From positions 1 through 64,000 of the forward strand of contig NZ_JAFBFW010000003.1 of the NCBI RefSeq assembly GCF_016909495.1: a stretch of DNA of 64,000 bases. Reading direction: 5' to 3'. Positions 9,610 to 22,941 of this stretch are shown piece by piece (position 1 is the stretch's first letter; each line of letters begins with the position of its first letter). The translations under genes and the position numbers were made by a program. The notes beneath the pieces are model-generated. The model was given only the letters and a program-made list of their open reading frames with translations. It made no database searches and was not told the DNA's origin. This DNA comes from Pantoea coffeiphila. GTDB taxonomy: Bacteria > Pseudomonadota > Gammaproteobacteria > Enterobacterales > Enterobacteriaceae.

Positions 9610-10443
9610 TCAGTGGCTGCCGCCGTATTCGCGGGTGATCTCTTTTGCCGCTTTGATCACCATCGCACCGATCTCGGTGACGCGATCGTCGGTGATACGG
9701 GAAATCGGACCGGAGATCGACAGCGCGGCAAACGGTTCGCGGTGCTCATCGTAAATGCAGGCGGCAACGCAGCGTAATCCCAGCGCATGCTCTTCATCAT
9801 CAAAGGAATAGCCCGCTTTACGCGTCTGCGCCAGGTTATCTTTCAGGCTCTGCGGCGACATCAGCGTTTTCGGCGTGTAGTGATGCAGCCCCTGACGGTG
9901 CAGCAGCTCGGTCACCTGCTTCTCATTGAGGTTGGCGAGGAACGCCTTGCCCGCGCCGGAAGCGTGCATCGGCAGCTTACCGCCGATCGGGGCCGACATG
10001 CGCATTAGCTGGGTACACTGCACCTGATCGATAATCACCGCCTGATGATCGCTGAGATCCAGCACCGCCAGGTTCACCGTTTCACCGGACTCCTCCATCA
10101 GCCTGCGCAGCATCGGATGCACCAGCGCCAGCAGGTTGCGGCTTTGCAGGAAGCTGCTGCCCACCACAAACGCGTGCGCGCCGATGGTCCACAGGCCTAA
10201 ATCACCCACCTGGCGCACAAATCCCTGCTGCTGCATGGTGGTCAGTAATCGGTGCGTGGTGGAGTTGGGCAGCCCGGCCTGCTGGGCCAGTTCGGTCAGC
10301 GCCACGCTGCCGTGGGATTCGGCAATGAACTCCAGCAGCTTCAGGCCGCGGGTTAACGACTGAACCTGGCCAGCAGGTTGTGCTGCCTGGGCGCTGGCAG
10401 TACGAGGTTTTTTGCCGCGTTTAACCGGGACGGGGGTAGCCAT
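9610..10443 (-). CDS. iclR: Glyoxylate bypass operon transcriptional repressor
   Basis: A 277-residue IclR-family regulator. It has an N-terminal winged helix (about residues 27-90, with LTELAQQAGLPNSTTHRLL as the helix-turn-helix) and a C-terminal ligand-binding GAF-like domain. It closely matches E. coli IclR, including SGAGKAFLA and the C-terminal REYGGSH. The start ATG follows AAAGGA. It represses aceBAK and itself; operators with the same core are seen at 2973-3004 and 10469-10488. It is transcribed divergently from metH, as in E. coli. Confidence 0.96.
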   Translation of the reverse strand: MATPVPVKRGKKPRTASAQAAQPAGQVQSLTRGLKLLEFIAESHGSVALTELAQQAGLPNSTTHRLLTTMQQQGFVRQVGDLGLWTIGAHAFVVGSSFLQSRNLLALVHPMLRRLMEESGETVNLAVLDLSDHQAVIIDQVQCTQLMRMSAPIGGKLPMHASGAGKAFLANLNEKQVTELLHRQGLHHYTPKTLMSPQSLKDNLAQTRKAGYSFDDEEHALGLRCVAACIYDEHREPFAALSISGPISRITDDRVTEIGAMVIKAAKEITREYGGSH

Positions 10444-10468
10444 ATCTGAGTCCTTTATTTTTCACCAT

Positions 10469-10488
10469 ATGGAAATCATTTTCGTTTT
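10469..10488 (+). promoter_or_regulatory. IclR operator at the iclR promoter
   Basis: ATGGAAATCATTTTCGTTTT shares TGGAAAT and the following T-rich half with the operator in front of aceB. It lies 26-45 bases upstream of the iclR start codon, consistent with the autoregulation known for E. coli iclR. Confidence 0.75.
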
Positions 10489-10642
10489 ATTGGCTAATAA
10501 TGCAACGCGTTGCGATCTGGTCGGATCAGTTTGCCGATTGGCTGAAAATGTCTCATCAGCCGCCGCTGTTACCCGCACAGAAGTTGTGCCAGTATGACCT
10601 GCAGGCAGTGGTGCCATCAGTGACGAGTGAAGGGGCTGGGTT

Positions 10643-14322
<3,680 letters not shown>

Positions 14323-14326
<4 letters not shown>

Positions 14327-15030
14327 TCCACCTCTACCGCAATATACAGCGCGTCATAGCGCCAGTATTCGCAGTCGCAGTCTATCACCCGGTCGTGCTG
14401 GTCACGGTTCAGCCGGGTGATAAACAGTGCCGGGCTGCCCGCCGCCACTTTCAGCGCCGGTGCGGCAAAGTCCGGCAGCGGCGCGGGCAGCATGGTGAAA
14501 CCCACGCGACCATAGCGAATGCCGTACTCTTCCTGATAAAGCTGGGTCAGCGAGCGCGTTAAATCGTGCTCCAGCAGCTGCGGGAAATAGCGCGGATTCA
14601 GATAGTGCTCCACGTACAGCACCGCGCGCCCATCAATCCGCCGCAGGCGGCGAATACGGTAAACGTCCTCCCCCTCCTGCATCTCCAGCCGTGCCGCCAG
14701 TCCTGCATCCGCTGCCACCGTCTGTGCATCCAGCACCTCGGTACGGGCGCTGCGCCCCTGGCGTTCGGCCATCGCGTGAAAGTGGCTGCGCAGCAGCGGA
14801 TCGTAGGCCAGCCTGGGCGGGGCGATAAACCAGCCCCGGCGCAGTTCGCGATAAATCATCCCTTCTGCTTCTAGCTGGCCCAGCGCCTCACGCAGCGTAA
14901 TGCGGGTGGTGGAGAACTGCTCGCTCAGGATGCGCTCGGCGGGCAGGCGTCCGCTGTCGGCGAAGTCGCCCTGGCGAATACGGGCGGCCAGCGACCGGCT
15001 AATGACATCCACAGTTAATGATTTCATCAC
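14323..15030 (-). CDS. GntR/HutC-family transcriptional regulator
   Basis: A 235-residue protein. The N-terminal GntR winged helix (about 10-70) includes [22 protein letters not shown] and the typical GxLPxER start; the second part is a UTRA effector domain (about 80-230). TTGAGG lies 7 bases before the GTG at 15030 and 10 before the ATG at 15027, so either could be the start. It is divergent from the ABC importer operon, and the shared gap holds two copies of a CTAGTCC palindrome that it probably binds. The effector is unknown; regulators of this type next to phosphonate or organophosphate importers are common (PhnR-like), which is an inference here. Confidence 0.88.
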
Positions 15031-15115
15031 ATCAGAGCCTCAAATTAGTGCGAGTCTGCACATAAATCGCGCGTAACCCGCCTTGCCTTACCGCTTACGA
15101 TCCTGGCAGGTGTTG

Positions 15116-15129
15116 CTGGTCTAGTCCAC
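15116..15129. promoter_or_regulatory. Probable GntR operator, distal copy
   Basis: CTGGTCTAGTCCAC matches 12 of 14 positions of the perfect palindrome at 15189-15202. It lies 73 bases, about seven helical turns, from that copy in the intergenic region between the GntR gene and the importer operon. Confidence 0.6.
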
Positions 15130-15188
15130 AGCCAGCGCGCGCTGTCATAAAACATTCACTGTACCAGGTTAGATTGGCTCGGTTCTTG

Positions 15189-15202
15189 CTGGACTAGTCC
15201 AG
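15189..15202. promoter_or_regulatory. Probable GntR operator, perfect palindrome
   Basis: CTGGACTAGTCCAG is a perfect 14-bp palindrome 34 bases upstream of the importer operon start codon. CTAG is rare in enterobacterial DNA, so two similar copies in one 200-base promoter region strongly suggest a specific binding site. GntR/HutC regulators usually bind such sites. Confidence 0.7.
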
Positions 15203-15235
15203 AAGGCCATTAACCCTATCACCTGGAGCATTAGT

Positions 15236-16300
15236 ATGAAATCTTTGTTCGCATCCGTGTTAGCCAGTGCCATCGTTGTGTCGTTTTCGGCCAGCAGCTG
15301 GGCTGCCGACGCCGATCTGGCGGCGCTTGAAAAATCCGCCCGTGCGGAAGGTCAGGTCAACAGCGTCGGTATGCCCGACAGCTGGGCTAACTGGAAAGGC
15401 ACCTGGGAAGATATCACCAGCAAGTACGGGATTAAACACAGCGACACCGACATGTCTTCCGCGCAGGAAATTGCCAAATTCGCCGCTGAGAAAAGCAATG
15501 CCAGCGCCGATATCGGTGACGTGGGCGCTTCATTTGGCCCGCTGGCCGTGCAGAAGGGCGTAACCCAACCGTACAAACCGAGCACCTGGGATCAAATCCC
15601 TGACTGGGCGAAGGATAAAGACGGCCACTGGGCGCTGGCCTATACCGGCACCATCGCTTTCATCATCAATAAAGACCAGGTGAAGGATATCCCGCACAGC
15701 TGGGCTGACCTGAAAAAAGGCAAATACGTTGTCACCATCGGCGACGTCGGCATCGCGGCACAGGCGGCGAACGGCGTGCTGGCGGCAAGCTACGCGCTGG
15801 GCGGTAACGAGAAGAACCTGAAACCGGCGCTGGACTTCTTCAGCGATCTGGCGAAAGAAGGTCGTCTGGGCGTGACCGATCCGGTGATTGCCAATATCGA
15901 AAAAGGCGAAATTCAGGTGGCCGTGGTCTGGGACTTCAACGGTCTGAACTACCGTGACCAGATTGACCGCAGCCGCTTTGAAGTGGTGATCCCGTCCGAC
16001 GGTTCCATCACCTCCGGCTACACCACCATCATCAACAAATTCGCTAAACACCCGAACGCCGCCAAGCTGGCGCGTGAATACATCTTCTCCGACGCCGGTC
16101 AGATCAACCTGGCTCGCGGCTACGCGCGCCCGATCCGCGCCGAGCATCTGACCCTGCCGGAAGACGTGCAGGCCAAGCTGCTGCCGTCAAGCGAGTATAA
16201 AAACGCGCATCCGATTGCCGACCAGGCCGCCTGGGATAACGCATCGAAAGCGCTGCCGCGTATGTGGCAGGAAAACGTCATCATTAACATGAAGCAATAA
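15236..16300 (+). CDS. ABC transporter periplasmic substrate-binding protein
   Basis: A 354-residue type II periplasmic binding protein (iron/polyamine/2-aminoethylphosphonate superfamily). It has a Sec signal peptide with probable cleavage after SSWA (residue 23). The segments TGTIAFIINKD, IGDVGIAAQAANG and GSITSGYTTIINKFAKHPNAAK resemble this superfamily. CTGGAG precedes the ATG. It is first in an operon with a phosphoesterase, two permeases and an ATPase under the GntR palindromes. A phosphorylated or phosphonate compound is the likely ligand because of the adjacent phosphoesterase; that is inference. Confidence 0.85.
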   Translation: MKSLFASVLASAIVVSFSASSWAADADLAALEKSARAEGQVNSVGMPDSWANWKGTWEDITSKYGIKHSDTDMSSAQEIAKFAAEKSNASADIGDVGASFGPLAVQKGVTQPYKPSTWDQIPDWAKDKDGHWALAYTGTIAFIINKDQVKDIPHSWADLKKGKYVVTIGDVGIAAQAANGVLAASYALGGNEKNLKPALDFFSDLAKEGRLGVTDPVIANIEKGEIQVAVVWDFNGLNYRDQIDRSRFEVVIPSDGSITSGYTTIINKFAKHPNAAKLAREYIFSDAGQINLARGYARPIRAEHLTLPEDVQAKLLPSSEYKNAHPIADQAAWDNASKALPRMWQENVIINMKQ

Positions 16301-16309
16301 GGTCACAAG

Positions 16310-17125
16310 ATGAAAACGATTCTGGTAGTGCTGGACGGGCTGAATTTTCAGGTTGCACGTGATGCAATGGGCTATCTTCATGCGGAATGTGCGCAGGGTA
16401 ACGGGCAGCGCTACCAGATCACCTGCGAGCTGCCGTCGCTCTCGCGCCCGCTGTATGAGTGCATCCTCACCGGCATTACGCCGGTGAAAAGCGGCATTAT
16501 TCACAACGGCGTCAGTCGCCTGAGCACGCAGCAAAGCATATTTCACTATGCCCGTGAGGGCGGCCTGACCACCGCGGCGGCCGCCTATCACTGGGTCAGC
16601 GAGCTGTACAACCGCACGCCGTTTGTCCCCGCCCGCGATCGCCATACGGCAGACAGCGATCTGCCGATTCAGTATGGCCACTTTTACTCGGATGACGTTT
16701 ATCCCGATTCGCACCTGTTTGAAGACGCCGAAAGCCTGCGGCTGAACCATCAGCCCGACTTTCTGCTGATCCACCCAATGAACATTGACGACACCGGGCA
16801 CAAGCACGGTTTCTCTTCCCCTCAGTACCGCAACCGCGCGCGGATGGCCGACGGCTATCTGTCGCAGTGGATGCCGGAGTGGCTGCGCCAGGGCTATCAG
16901 GTGATCGTCACCGCCGACCACGGTATGAACGATGACCGCAGCCACGGCGGCACCCTGCCGGAAGAAACGCAGGTACCGCTGTTCGTCTTCGGTTCCGCGT
17001 TTTCCCTGCGTGAAGACGCCGCGCCGAAGCAAACCGAGCTGTGCGGCACGGTGTGTCAGATCCTCGGCGTGCAGCACGATAAGCCGGTCTGTGCGCCGCT
17101 GCTGCGCTCGGGGGAGCTGGCATGA
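16310..17125 (+). CDS. Alkaline phosphatase superfamily phosphoesterase, cytoplasmic
   Basis: A 271-residue protein of the nucleotide pyrophosphatase/phosphodiesterase branch. Metal and catalytic residues are in place: D9 in VVLDGLN, the nucleophile region LPSLSRPLYECILTG (Ser43 or Ser45), D160/D161 and H164 in NIDDTGHKHG, D203 and H204 in TADHGMND, and H212. There is no signal peptide, so it works in the cytoplasm, presumably on what the ABC importer brings in. It starts 9 bases after the binding-protein gene, and its stop overlaps the first permease start by 4 bases. It may cleave a phosphodiester, phosphomonoester or phosphonate (as phosphonoacetate hydrolase does); the sequence does not decide. 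Confidence 0.85.
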   Translation: MKTILVVLDGLNFQVARDAMGYLHAECAQGNGQRYQITCELPSLSRPLYECILTGITPVKSGIIHNGVSRLSTQQSIFHYAREGGLTTAAAAYHWVSELYNRTPFVPARDRHTADSDLPIQYGHFYSDDVYPDSHLFEDAESLRLNHQPDFLLIHPMNIDDTGHKHGFSSPQYRNRARMADGYLSQWMPEWLRQGYQVIVTADHGMNDDRSHGGTLPEETQVPLFVFGSAFSLREDAAPKQTELCGTVCQILGVQHDKPVCAPLLRSGELA

Positions 17126-17964
17126 CGAAAGGAAAGGGGCTTGCGCTGCTTTGCCTGCTGCCGTTTGCGGTGTTCTATATCGCGTTTCAGATAGCACCGC
17201 TGGTCTGGATTGCGGTTAACAGTTTCTACAGCGAAATGAACGAGGCCTGGGGATGGGCCAACTATACCGACATCCTCACCTCAACGTTTTACCAGCAGGC
17301 GATACGCTTCTCGCTGGATATCTCATTCTGGTCGAGCGTGTATGGCCTGATCATCGCGCTGCTGGGCGGCTATTCGCTGCACCAGCTCGGCGGCGGCAGG
17401 CTGCACCGTTTTCTGATGTCCTTTACCAACATGACCAGCAACTTTGCCGGCGTGCCGCTGGCGTTTGCCTTCGTGATCCTGCTCGGCCTGAACGGCTGCC
17501 TGACGCTGCTGATGCGTAAATACGAAATCATGCAGGGCTTTAAGCTCTACTCCACCGACGGGCTGATTGTGGTTTACACCTGGTTCCAGATCCCGCTGGG
17601 CATTCTGCTGCTCTATCCGGCGTTTGACGGGCTGAAAAAGGAGTGGCAGGAGTCGGCCGCGCTGCTCGGTGCCAGCCGCTGGCGCTACTGGCGGCACATC
17701 GGCCTGCCGGTAATGGCTCCGGCGCTGGTGGGCACCTTCGTGATTCTGCTGGCGAACGCCCTGGGTGCCTACGCTACGATTTATGCGCTGACCACCGGCA
17801 ACTATAACGTTATTCCGGTGCGTATCGCGGCGCTGGTCTCCGGCGACGTTTCGCTCGACCCTAATATGGGCAGCGCGCTGGCGATGCTGCTGGTGGTGCT
17901 GATGTCGATCATCACCGTGGTTCATCAGTGGCTGGTGCGCCGCAGCTACCAGTACGCGCGCTAA
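17122..17964 (+). CDS. ABC transporter permease, first subunit
   Basis: A 280-residue inner-membrane protein with about six hydrophobic helices and the binding-protein-dependent transport signature near residues 175-200 (EWQESAALLGASRWRYWRHI), where the EAA-like loop contacts the ATPase. The start ATG overlaps the phosphoesterase stop. It pairs with the next gene to form the channel of the importer. Confidence 0.9.
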   Translation: MTKGKGLALLCLLPFAVFYIAFQIAPLVWIAVNSFYSEMNEAWGWANYTDILTSTFYQQAIRFSLDISFWSSVYGLIIALLGGYSLHQLGGGRLHRFLMSFTNMTSNFAGVPLAFAFVILLGLNGCLTLLMRKYEIMQGFKLYSTDGLIVVYTWFQIPLGILLLYPAFDGLKKEWQESAALLGASRWRYWRHIGLPVMAPALVGTFVILLANALGAYATIYALTTGNYNVIPVRIAALVSGDVSLDPNMGSALAMLLVVLMSIITVVHQWLVRRSYQYAR

Positions 17965-17977
17965 GGCAGGAGGAACA

Positions 17978-18763
17978 ATGTCGAAAAGTGAATACGTTTA
18001 TCACCGGATTATCGTCTGGCTGGTGTTTATCATCCTCGCGCTGCCGCTGGTGGCCACACTGTTCTACGCACTGGCCACCCGCTGGGGCGCAACGATTCTG
18101 CCCGACGGCTTAACCCTCAAGTGGCTGATTCAGCTGTGGAGCGATCCGCGTTTCCTCGTCGCGCTTGGGCATTCGCTGCTGATTTGCCTGGGATCGCTGC
18201 TGTTCTCGCTGCTGCTGGTGCTGCCGACGATGTTTGTGATCGCTTACTACTTCCCGAAACTCGACGCAGTAATGAATATCCTGATCCTGCTGCCGTTTGC
18301 TATTCCGCCGGTAGTCTCTTCGGTTGGGCTGCTGCAGCTTTACTCATCGCCGCCGCTCATGCTGACCGGCACGCCGTGGATTCTGATTGGCTGCTACTTC
18401 ACCATCGCGCTGCCGTTTATCTACCGCGCCATCGCCAACAATATGCAGGCGATTAACCTGCGCGAACTGATCGATGCCGCGCATCTGCTGGGTGCCAGCA
18501 CCTGGCAGGCCGCGCTGCTGGTGGTGCTGCCTAACCTGCGCAAAGGGGCGACGATTGCCGTGCTGCTGTCGTTCTCCTTCCTGATCGGTGAGTTTGTCTT
18601 CGCTAACCTGCTGGTCGGTACCAGCTATGAAACGCTACAGGTTTACCTCTATAACGTGCGCAACAGCAGTGGGCATTTCAGTAGCGCGCTGGTGATCTCC
18701 TATTTCGTCGTTGTCCTGCTGGTCACCTGGCTGGCCAATACCCTGAATCGTGAACGAGGCTGA
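17978..18763 (+). CDS. ABC transporter permease, second subunit
   Basis: A 261-residue permease with about six helices and the coupling loop ELIDAAHLLGASTWQAALLV near residues 165-185. AGGAGGAACA immediately precedes the start, the strongest ribosome-binding site of the operon. It ends 2 bases before the ATPase gene. Second half of the heterodimeric channel. Confidence 0.9.
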   Translation: MSKSEYVYHRIIVWLVFIILALPLVATLFYALATRWGATILPDGLTLKWLIQLWSDPRFLVALGHSLLICLGSLLFSLLLVLPTMFVIAYYFPKLDAVMNILILLPFAIPPVVSSVGLLQLYSSPPLMLTGTPWILIGCYFTIALPFIYRAIANNMQAINLRELIDAAHLLGASTWQAALLVVLPNLRKGATIAVLLSFSFLIGEFVFANLLVGTSYETLQVYLYNVRNSSGHFSSALVISYFVVVLLVTWLANTLNRERG

Positions 18764-18765
18764 AG

Positions 18766-19758
18766 ATGTCGTATTTAACTGTGACCCAACTGAATAAGAG
18801 CTATGGCCCGACCAGCATCTTTCAGGATATTGAATTCAGCGCGGAAGAGGGCGAACTGGTAACGCTGCTGGGGCCCAGCGGCTGTGGTAAATCGACGCTG
18901 CTGCGCTGCATCGCCGGGCTGACCAGCGTCGACAGCGGCCGCATTCTGCTGAAGGGCGAGGATATTGTGCCGGTCACGCCGCAGAAGCGGGCCATCGGCA
19001 TGGTGTTCCAGAGCTACGCGCTGTTCCCGAATATGACCGTGGAGCGCAACGTCGCGTTTGGTCTGAAAATGCAAAAACTGCCCGCCGCCGAGATCCAGCA
19101 GCGGGTGGCGGACGCGCTGGAGCTGGTGGAGCTGAAGGATTTTGCCCGCCGCTACCCGCATCAGCTCTCCGGCGGCCAGTGTCAGCGTGTGGCGCTGGCG
19201 CGTTCGCTGGTCACGCGTCCACGCCTGCTGCTGCTGGACGAACCGCTGTCTGCGCTGGATGCGCGTATCCGTCGCCATCTGCGCGATCAGATCCGTCGTA
19301 TTCAGCAGGAGCTGAATCTGACTACGCTGTTCGTCACCCACGATCAGGAAGAGGCGCTGACGATGTCCGACCGGATTGTGCTGATGAACAAAGGCAAAAT
19401 TGTGCAGAGCGGCAACGCCGAGGCACTTTACACCCAGCCCGCCGATCTGTTCGCCGCCGGATTTATGGGCAACTACAATCTGCTCAGCCCCGAACAGGCA
19501 TTGCAGCTGACCGGCCAGCGGTTCAGTGGTCAGGTGGCCATCCGCCCCGAATCGATGATGCTGTGCCCGCCAGACCAGGGGATACCGGCATCGATTATCA
19601 GTCATAGCCTGCTGGGCAACGTCATTCGCTACCGGGTTCAGGCCGGCGACGTTGAGCTGCTGGTGGATGTGCTGAACCGCTCGGTGGACGATTTACATCC
19701 GGCGGGTTATCAGGTGGGGCTGGTGCTGGATAAGCATACGATGCGGGAAGTTGCCTGA
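18766..19758 (+). CDS. ABC transporter ATP-binding protein
   Basis: A 330-residue ATPase with Walker [10 protein letters not shown] (about residues 36-44), the Q-loop FQSYALFP, signature LSGGQCQRVALARSL, Walker B LLLLDEPLSALD and switch histidine FVTHDQEEAL. The C-terminal part (about 240-330) is a TOBE-like regulatory domain, as in the MalK/PotA/PhnT group. Last gene of the importer operon. No terminator is apparent in the 117 bases before yjbB, so read-through into yjbB is possible. Confidence 0.93.
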   Translation: MSYLTVTQLNKSYGPTSIFQDIEFSAEEGELVTLLGPSGCGKSTLLRCIAGLTSVDSGRILLKGEDIVPVTPQKRAIGMVFQSYALFPNMTVERNVAFGLKMQKLPAAEIQQRVADALELVELKDFARRYPHQLSGGQCQRVALARSLVTRPRLLLLDEPLSALDARIRRHLRDQIRRIQQELNLTTLFVTHDQEEALTMSDRIVLMNKGKIVQSGNAEALYTQPADLFAAGFMGNYNLLSPEQALQLTGQRFSGQVAIRPESMMLCPPDQGIPASIISHSLLGNVIRYRVQAGDVELLVDVLNRSVDDLHPAGYQVGLVLDKHTMREVA

Positions 19759-19875
19759 TATCACGCTGATAAAAAAGATTTTTTCTGTATATCGGCTAAA
19801 CTTACCGCTGTGAGATGCAAAGTGAGCTCGGCTTTGCGTTTGATAATGGTACAGAAGTTGTGAGGTCGATATCCG

Positions 19876-21501
19876 GTGTTAACCCTGTTAAATCTTCTTT
19901 CTGCCGTGGCGCTGCTGGTGTGGGGAACCCACATTGTGCGTACCGGCATCATGCGCGTTTACGGTGCCGATTTGCGTCGGGTGCTCAGCCGTAGCGTAGA
20001 AAAAAAACCGATGGCGTTTCTCGCCGGGATCGGCGTCACCGCGCTGGTTCAGAGCAGCAATGCGACCACGCTGCTGGTGACGTCCTTTGTCGCCCAGAAT
20101 CTTGTTGGGCTGACGCCTGCACTGGTGGTCATTCTCGGCGCGGACGTCGGGACGGCGCTGATGGCCCGTATTCTGACCTTCGATCTTTCCTGGCTGTCAC
20201 CGCTGTTTATCTTCTTTGGCGTGGTATTTTTCCTCGGCCGCAAGCAGACTCGCGCCGGCCAACTTGGCCGTGCCAGCATTGGCCTTGGGTTAATCCTGCT
20301 GGCGCTACAGCTGATCGTGGCCGCCGCCGCGCCGATCACCCAGGCGTCCGGGGTGAAAGTGCTGTTCTCTTCGCTGACCGGTGATGTGATGCTGGATGCG
20401 CTAATCGGCGCGGTGTTTGCCATTATCAGCTACTCCAGCCTGGCGGCAGTGCTGATCACCGCCACGCTGACCGCCACCGGCGTGATTTCGTTTAAGGTGG
20501 CGCTGTGCCTGGTGATCGGGGCCAACCTCGGCAGCGGGCTGCTGGCGATGCTGAACAACAGTACTTCAAACGCCGCCGGGAAACGCGTGGCTCTCGGCAG
20601 CCTGCTGTTTAAATTTATCGGCTCGCTGATGGTGCTGCCGTTTGTCGATCTGCTGGCAGAGTGGCTGGCGAAACTGCCGGTCAGTGATGAAGAGCTGGTG
20701 ATTTTCTTCCACGTTTTCTACAACCTGATCCGCTGCCTGATTATGGTGCCGTTCGCCGAACCGATGGCCGCACTCTGTAAACGGCTGATCCGCGAAGAGC
20801 CTGAAAACGACCTGCGGCTGAAGCCGAAGCATCTTGATACCAGCTCGCTGGATACCCCGGCGCTGGCGCTGGCGAATGCCGCCCGTGAAACCCTGCGAAT
20901 GGGGGATGTACTTGAGCAGATGCTGGCGACCTTCGGCAAGGTGATTCACGGCGAGCTGCGAGAGGATCGGGAGATCCGCAGACTGGATGACGATGTCGAC
21001 GTGCTGTACACGGCGATCAAGCTTTATCTGGCGCAGATGCCGAAGGAAGACCTGCCGGAAGAGGATTCGCGGCGCTGGGCGGAAATCATTGAGATGGCGC
21101 TGAACCTGGAACAGTCCGGGGATATTCTGGAACGTATGAGTGGCGATGTGGCGGATAAATCGCTTGCCGCGAGGCGGGCGTTCTCCGTTGAAGGGATGCA
21201 GGAGCTGGACGCGCAGCTTGAACTGCTCACCAGCAATCTGCGCCTCAGCCTGTCGGTGTTCCTCTCCCGCGATTTGACCAGCGCTAAACGTCTGCGCCGA
21301 TCTAAACATCGTTTCCGCATCACCAACCGCCGCTATTCCCATGCGCACGTCGACCGTCTGCACCAGCATAACGTGCAGAGTATCGAAACCAGTTCGCTGC
21401 ACCTGGGGCTGCTGGGCGATATGAAGCGACTGAACTCGCTGTTCTGTGCGGTGGCCTACAGCGTGCTGGAACAGGCGGATGATGATAAAGACGATGAGTG
21501 A
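19876..21501 (+). CDS. yjbB: Na/Pi cotransporter family protein YjbB
   Basis: A 541-residue inner-membrane protein matching E. coli YjbB (543 residues) throughout. The N-terminal half has two Na/Pi cotransporter repeats, with the motif ALVQSSNATT in the first and SYSSLAAVLI in the second. The C-terminal part (about 330-540) is a PhoU-like helical domain. In E. coli, YjbB overproduction exports phosphate. The start is a GTG, preceded by TGAGGTCG, and gives the family N-terminus MLTLLNLLSAVALLVWG. It follows the GntR-controlled importer/phosphoesterase operon in the same direction. Confidence 0.95.
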   Translation: MLTLLNLLSAVALLVWGTHIVRTGIMRVYGADLRRVLSRSVEKKPMAFLAGIGVTALVQSSNATTLLVTSFVAQNLVGLTPALVVILGADVGTALMARILTFDLSWLSPLFIFFGVVFFLGRKQTRAGQLGRASIGLGLILLALQLIVAAAAPITQASGVKVLFSSLTGDVMLDALIGAVFAIISYSSLAAVLITATLTATGVISFKVALCLVIGANLGSGLLAMLNNSTSNAAGKRVALGSLLFKFIGSLMVLPFVDLLAEWLAKLPVSDEELVIFFHVFYNLIRCLIMVPFAEPMAALCKRLIREEPENDLRLKPKHLDTSSLDTPALALANAARETLRMGDVLEQMLATFGKVIHGELREDREIRRLDDDVDVLYTAIKLYLAQMPKEDLPEEDSRRWAEIIEMALNLEQSGDILERMSGDVADKSLAARRAFSVEGMQELDAQLELLTSNLRLSLSVFLSRDLTSAKRLRRSKHRFRITNRRYSHAHVDRLHQHNVQSIETSSLHLGLLGDMKRLNSLFCAVAYSVLEQADDDKDDE

Positions 21502-21596
21502 TATCGCTGCTCGATCGGTGTCTGGGAGCGCTGCACGTTTGGTGTCTAGCGTAGTCGGTGCCGGGTTGGTGTCGCGGGAATATCGTCGTCTGGCGT

Positions 21597-21698
21597 ATCG
21601 GTGCCGGGCGGGTTCGCGGACTTGGCGTGAACACGTCCGTGTGGCCTCGATTCGCGCGTCCCTGCGCTCAACGGTCCGCGAACCCGCCCGTCACCGAT
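21597..21698. repeat. Long GC-rich inverted repeat between convergent genes
   Basis: Arms 21597-21621 and 21674-21698 are complementary at 24 of 25 positions, with a 52-base spacer that itself holds a small ACAC/GTGT hairpin. A degenerate direct copy of the left arm begins near 21555, and GGTGTC recurs several times between 21515 and 21575. There is no T-run on either strand. It fills the 312-base gap between yjbB and the convergent BASS-family gene. No known repeat family recognised. Confidence 0.75.
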
Positions 21699-21813
21699 TG
21701 CCCGTGGATCAGGAAGGCGCTGTAGGTTAAAAACCGTAACGGTCGCCCGGGCACGGAAGCGAAGCGACTAAATCTCCCTCCACGGTCTTCCGGGCCACCA
21801 ATGCAAAGCCGAA

Positions 21814-22740
21814 TTACGGCTTCTTCTTATCCTTAATCGCCTTACCCGACCAGTAACCGGCCAGCAGTGAACCGGACAGGTTGTGCCAGACCGAGAACAG
21901 CGCGCCCGGCAGTGCTGCCAGCGGGGAGAAGTACAGCTTGCCGAGCGTGGCCGCCAGGCCGGAGTTCTGCATGCCCACTTCCAGCGCCAGCGTACGGCAG
22001 GTGGACTCATCGAAGCCAAACAGCTTGCCGCCCCAGTAGCCGCCCAGCAGGCCAATGGCGTTATGCAGGATCACCGCGATAATCACGACCAGGCCGACCG
22101 AACCAATAAAGCTCTGGCTGCCCGCTACCACCGCGCTGATAATCAGCAGAATACAGACCATCGAAAACGCCGGCAGGTACGGCTCCACGCGCTTCACTAA
22201 TCTGTTCATGGTGTGGTGAATAATCAGACCCAGGCCAATCGGCACCACCACGATTTTCACGATGCTGAGCAGCATGCCCACGACATCAACCTGAATATGC
22301 GTATCAACGTAGAACTTGGTCAGCAGCGGGGTGGCAAACACGCCAACCAGCGCGGAGACGGAAGAGATGGTTACCGACAGCGCCACATCGCCCTTTGCCA
22401 GATAGATCATCACGTTTGACGCCGTACCGCTCGCCACGCTGCCCACCAGGATCATCCCGGCAGAAAGATCGGGTGGCATATTAAATAATTTTGCCAGCGC
22501 CCATGCCGCCAGCGGCATCACCAGATAGTGCAGGAAGGTTCCGGCGATGACCGGTGCCGGGCGGGTCAGCACGCGCTTAAAATCATCCACGTTCAGCGTC
22601 ACGCCCATACCAAACATAATCAGCATCAGCAGGTAAGTGACGTAAGGCCCGATGCCGGTAAAGGTGGTCGGCGTGTAATAGGCGGCGACGGAGAGCAGGA
22701 CTGCCCAGAGGGGGAACAGTCGGGTAACAGTAGCAAGCAT
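21814..22740 (-). CDS. Bile acid:sodium symporter (BASS) family transporter
   Basis: A 308-residue inner-membrane protein with about nine to ten hydrophobic helices. BASS hallmarks are the crossover motifs [13 protein letters not shown] (about 110-122) and [14 protein letters not shown] near residue 260. The frame stays open to a GTG at 22773, but the ATG at 22740 has AAAAGGA at 9 bases and gives a normal N-terminus. Family members carry bile acids, pantoate/ketopantoate (PanS) or other organic acids with Na+; the substrate here cannot be assigned. Alone on the minus strand, downstream of lysC and separated from it by lysC's terminator. Confidence 0.88.
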   Translation of the reverse strand: MLATVTRLFPLWAVLLSVAAYYTPTTFTGIGPYVTYLLMLIMFGMGVTLNVDDFKRVLTRPAPVIAGTFLHYLVMPLAAWALAKLFNMPPDLSAGMILVGSVASGTASNVMIYLAKGDVALSVTISSVSALVGVFATPLLTKFYVDTHIQVDVVGMLLSIVKIVVVPIGLGLIIHHTMNRLVKRVEPYLPAFSMVCILLIISAVVAGSQSFIGSVGLVVIIAVILHNAIGLLGGYWGGKLFGFDESTCRTLALEVGMQNSGLAATLGKLYFSPLAALPGALFSVWHNLSGSLLAGYWSGKAIKDKKKP

Positions 22741-22941
22741 AGAAAAGCATCCTTTTAACCCCTTGATCTCCACAGCAGCTCTGGCGGTATAAGCCGATTC
22801 AAAAACCGGCAGCGATGTTCCGCCAGCCGTCGCTGAAAGGAGAGTGGGGCGTTTAATGTTGTGTTATTTAACTGAAAATTTGCCATAGCACAGCCGTATT
22901 TACCGGAACGAGGAAATTACGACCCGCCGCATCATAGCATC

